Under the pieces are notes generated by a model. The model did no database searches. It saw only the letters and a program-made list of their open reading frames with translations, and had not been told where the DNA came from. Both the position numbers and the translations under genes were made by a program. Of a stretch of 34,933 nt of DNA, positions 33,691 to 34,933 are shown in pieces. This DNA is from an uncultured Acetobacteraceae bacterium (GTDB lineage: Bacteria > Pseudomonadota > Alphaproteobacteria > Acetobacterales > Acetobacteraceae): positions 1 through 34,933 of the forward strand of contig CADCTL010000261.1 in the NCBI GenBank assembly GCA_902805625.1, read 5' to 3'. Within the stretch, counting starts at the first letter, position 1, and every line of letters begins with the position of its first letter.

Positions 33691-34933
33691 GCACTTGGTC
33701 GAGGTCGCCGAAGCGGGTGAACTCGGCCTCGAAGAACAGGCGGATGGCGCCGGTAGGGCCGTGGCGCTGCTTGGCGATGATGAGTTCCGCCTTGTTGTGC
33801 GCCTGCTCCATGTCGGTTTGCCACTTCTGCATGGCGTCCTGGAATTTGCCGCCGTCGTCGAAGGCCAGCTCCTTGGGCTGGCGCTGGGCGAGGTAGTAGT
33901 CGTCGCGGTACACGAACATGACCATGTCGGCGTCCTGCTCGATGGAGCCGGATTCGCGGAGGTCCGAGAGCTGCGGGCGCTTGTCCTCGCGCTGCTCCAC
34001 CGCGCGGGAGAGCTGGCTGAGGGCGATCACCGGGACCGCCAACTCCTTGGCGATGGCCTTGAGGCCCTGGGTGATCATGGAGATCTCCAACACCCGGCTT
34101 TCCGGCCGCGTCCCCGCCGCGGGGCGCATGAGCTGGAGGTAGTCCACCACCACCAGCTCCAGCCCGCGCGTGCGCTTCAGGCGGCGGCAGCGGGTGCGGA
34201 GGGCGGAGATGGTGATGGCCGGGGTGTCGTCGATGACGATGGGGATGGTGGACATCTCCCGGCTCACCTCCACGAAGCGGTCGAAGTCCCGCTGGGAGAT
34301 GTCGCCGCGGCGGATGCGGTCGCCGGAGATGCGCGACTCTTCGGACAAAAGGCGGGTGGCGAGCTGATCGGCGCTCATTTCGAGCGAGAACAGGGCGGCG
34401 ACGCCCTTGGGCACCGTGTTCGGCCCCTTCTCCTGCGCTTCCCGCACCAGGGCGCGGGCGGCGCCGAAGGCGATCTTGGTGGCGAGCGCGGTCTTTCCCA
34501 TGCCCGGCCGGCCGGCGAGGATCAGCAGGTCGGAGCGGTGCAGGCCGCCGGTCTTGGCGTCGAGGTCGCGCAGGCCGGAGGACAAGCCGGACACGCCGCC
34601 GGGGGTGGAGAAGGCGCGCTCGGCGGCCATGACCGCGTCGGCCAGGGCACGTTCGAAGGTGATGACGCCGCCGCCCGAACCGTCGTCCTTGGACAAATCG
34701 AACAGGCGCTGCTCGGCGGCTTCGAGCTGTTGCTTGCCGTCCAGCTCGGCCTCGGCCCCGAAGGCGCGGTTCACCACCTCCTCGCCCACATCGACCAACT
34801 GACGGCGCAGCCAGCAGTCGTGGACCAGCCGGCCGTACTCGCCGGCGTTGATGATGCCGATCATGGCCGAGAGGAGCTGCGGCAGGTAGACGGGGCCGCC
34901 CACCTCGTCCAGCTCGCCGGAGTGCTCGAACTC
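33668..34933 (-). CDS. dnaB: Replicative DNA helicase DnaB (5' end cut by window)
   Basis: These 421 residues are the C-terminal part of the hexameric replicative helicase; the start lies beyond the window edge and roughly 80 residues are missing. Visible are the end of the N-terminal domain, linker helix LRRQLVDVGEEVVNRAF, Walker A GRPGMGKTALAT, ALFSLEMSADQLATRLL, Walker B LELVVVDYLQLM, ALSQLSRAVEQR, and the DLRESGSIEQDADMVMFVYRDDYY loop. A 25-30 residue insertion after DDYYLAQRQP is common in alphaproteobacteria. The stop overlaps the alr start. Confidence 0.97.
   Translation of the reverse strand, partial: EFEHSGELDEVGGPVYLPQLLSAMIGIINAGEYGRLVHDCWLRRQLVDVGEEVVNRAFGAEAELDGKQQLEAAEQRLFDLSKDDGSGGGVITFERALADAVMAAERAFSTPGGVSGLSSGLRDLDAKTGGLHRSDLLILAGRPGMGKTALATKIAFGAARALVREAQEKGPNTVPKGVAALFSLEMSADQLATRLLSEESRISGDRIRRGDISQRDFDRFVEVSREMSTIPIVIDDTPAITISALRTRCRRLKRTRGLELVVVDYLQLMRPAAGTRPESRVLEISMITQGLKAIAKELAVPVIALSQLSRAVEQREDKRPQLSDLRESGSIEQDADMVMFVYRDDYYLAQRQPKELAFDDGGKFQDAMQKWQTDMEQAHNKAELIIAKQRHGPTGAIRLFFEAEFTRFGDLDQVHAGPDAY

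Overview
The window is very GC-rich and gene-dense. It reads as chromosomal DNA of an alphaproteobacterium, most likely Rhodospirillales/Acetobacteraceae (Roseomonas-like). This is inferred from gene content and order: sdhC-D-A-B; radA-cvpA-purF-SDR and dnaB-alr-mlaEF, two blocks usually close together in this class; a solitary solute-binding protein; a BKACE/amidase pair; and RibA with a degenerate N-terminal half. No rRNA, tRNA or CRISPR array was seen.

Layout. 1-1350: a small hydrophilic ORF, then a complete IS630-type element (185-1348) flanked by TA, with 14-bp imperfect terminal repeats and a two-frame transposase. 1350-5547: a tightly packed rightward operon starting exactly at the IS edge. 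It encodes an acyl carrier protein domain (probably the 5'-truncated tail of a polyketide/fatty-acid synthase), an alpha-oxoamine synthase, a GNAT-like acyltransferase and a KpsS/LipB/RkpJ-type capsule glycosyltransferase. Together they look like a machine for a sphingoid- or ceramide-like lipid or a capsule lipid anchor. 5542-9148: an aldo/keto reductase, then an exported protein, ECF sigma factor, membrane anti-sigma factor and exported DUF4394 protein. 9176-13903: BKACE-family enzyme, amidase, peptidoglycan-binding protein and orphan peptide-type solute-binding protein. 13964-17470: succinate dehydrogenase sdhCDAB on the minus strand with a plausible promoter. 17625-24010: a small membrane protein, an L,D-transpeptidase coupled to ribA, an OmpR-type response regulator, gpsA-rlmJ, a lipoprotein and an SDR. 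24007-27527: purF, cvpA and radA.

27540-31028 holds accessory genes: a Phd/VapC toxin-antitoxin pair with tandem palindromic operators, a GNAT gene, a TfdA-like dioxygenase and a PhyH-like dioxygenase. They separate radA-cvpA-purF from mlaF-mlaE-alr-dnaB (31029-34933, dnaB cut by the window edge).

The most interesting region is the ACP-AOS-GNAT-KpsS operon beheaded by the IS element. Next come the ECF/DUF4394 cluster, a hairpin that buries the ribosome binding site of the solute-binding protein, and the accessory block within an otherwise conserved chromosomal order. Most very long ORFs on the opposite strand of real genes are GC-driven shadows and are omitted.
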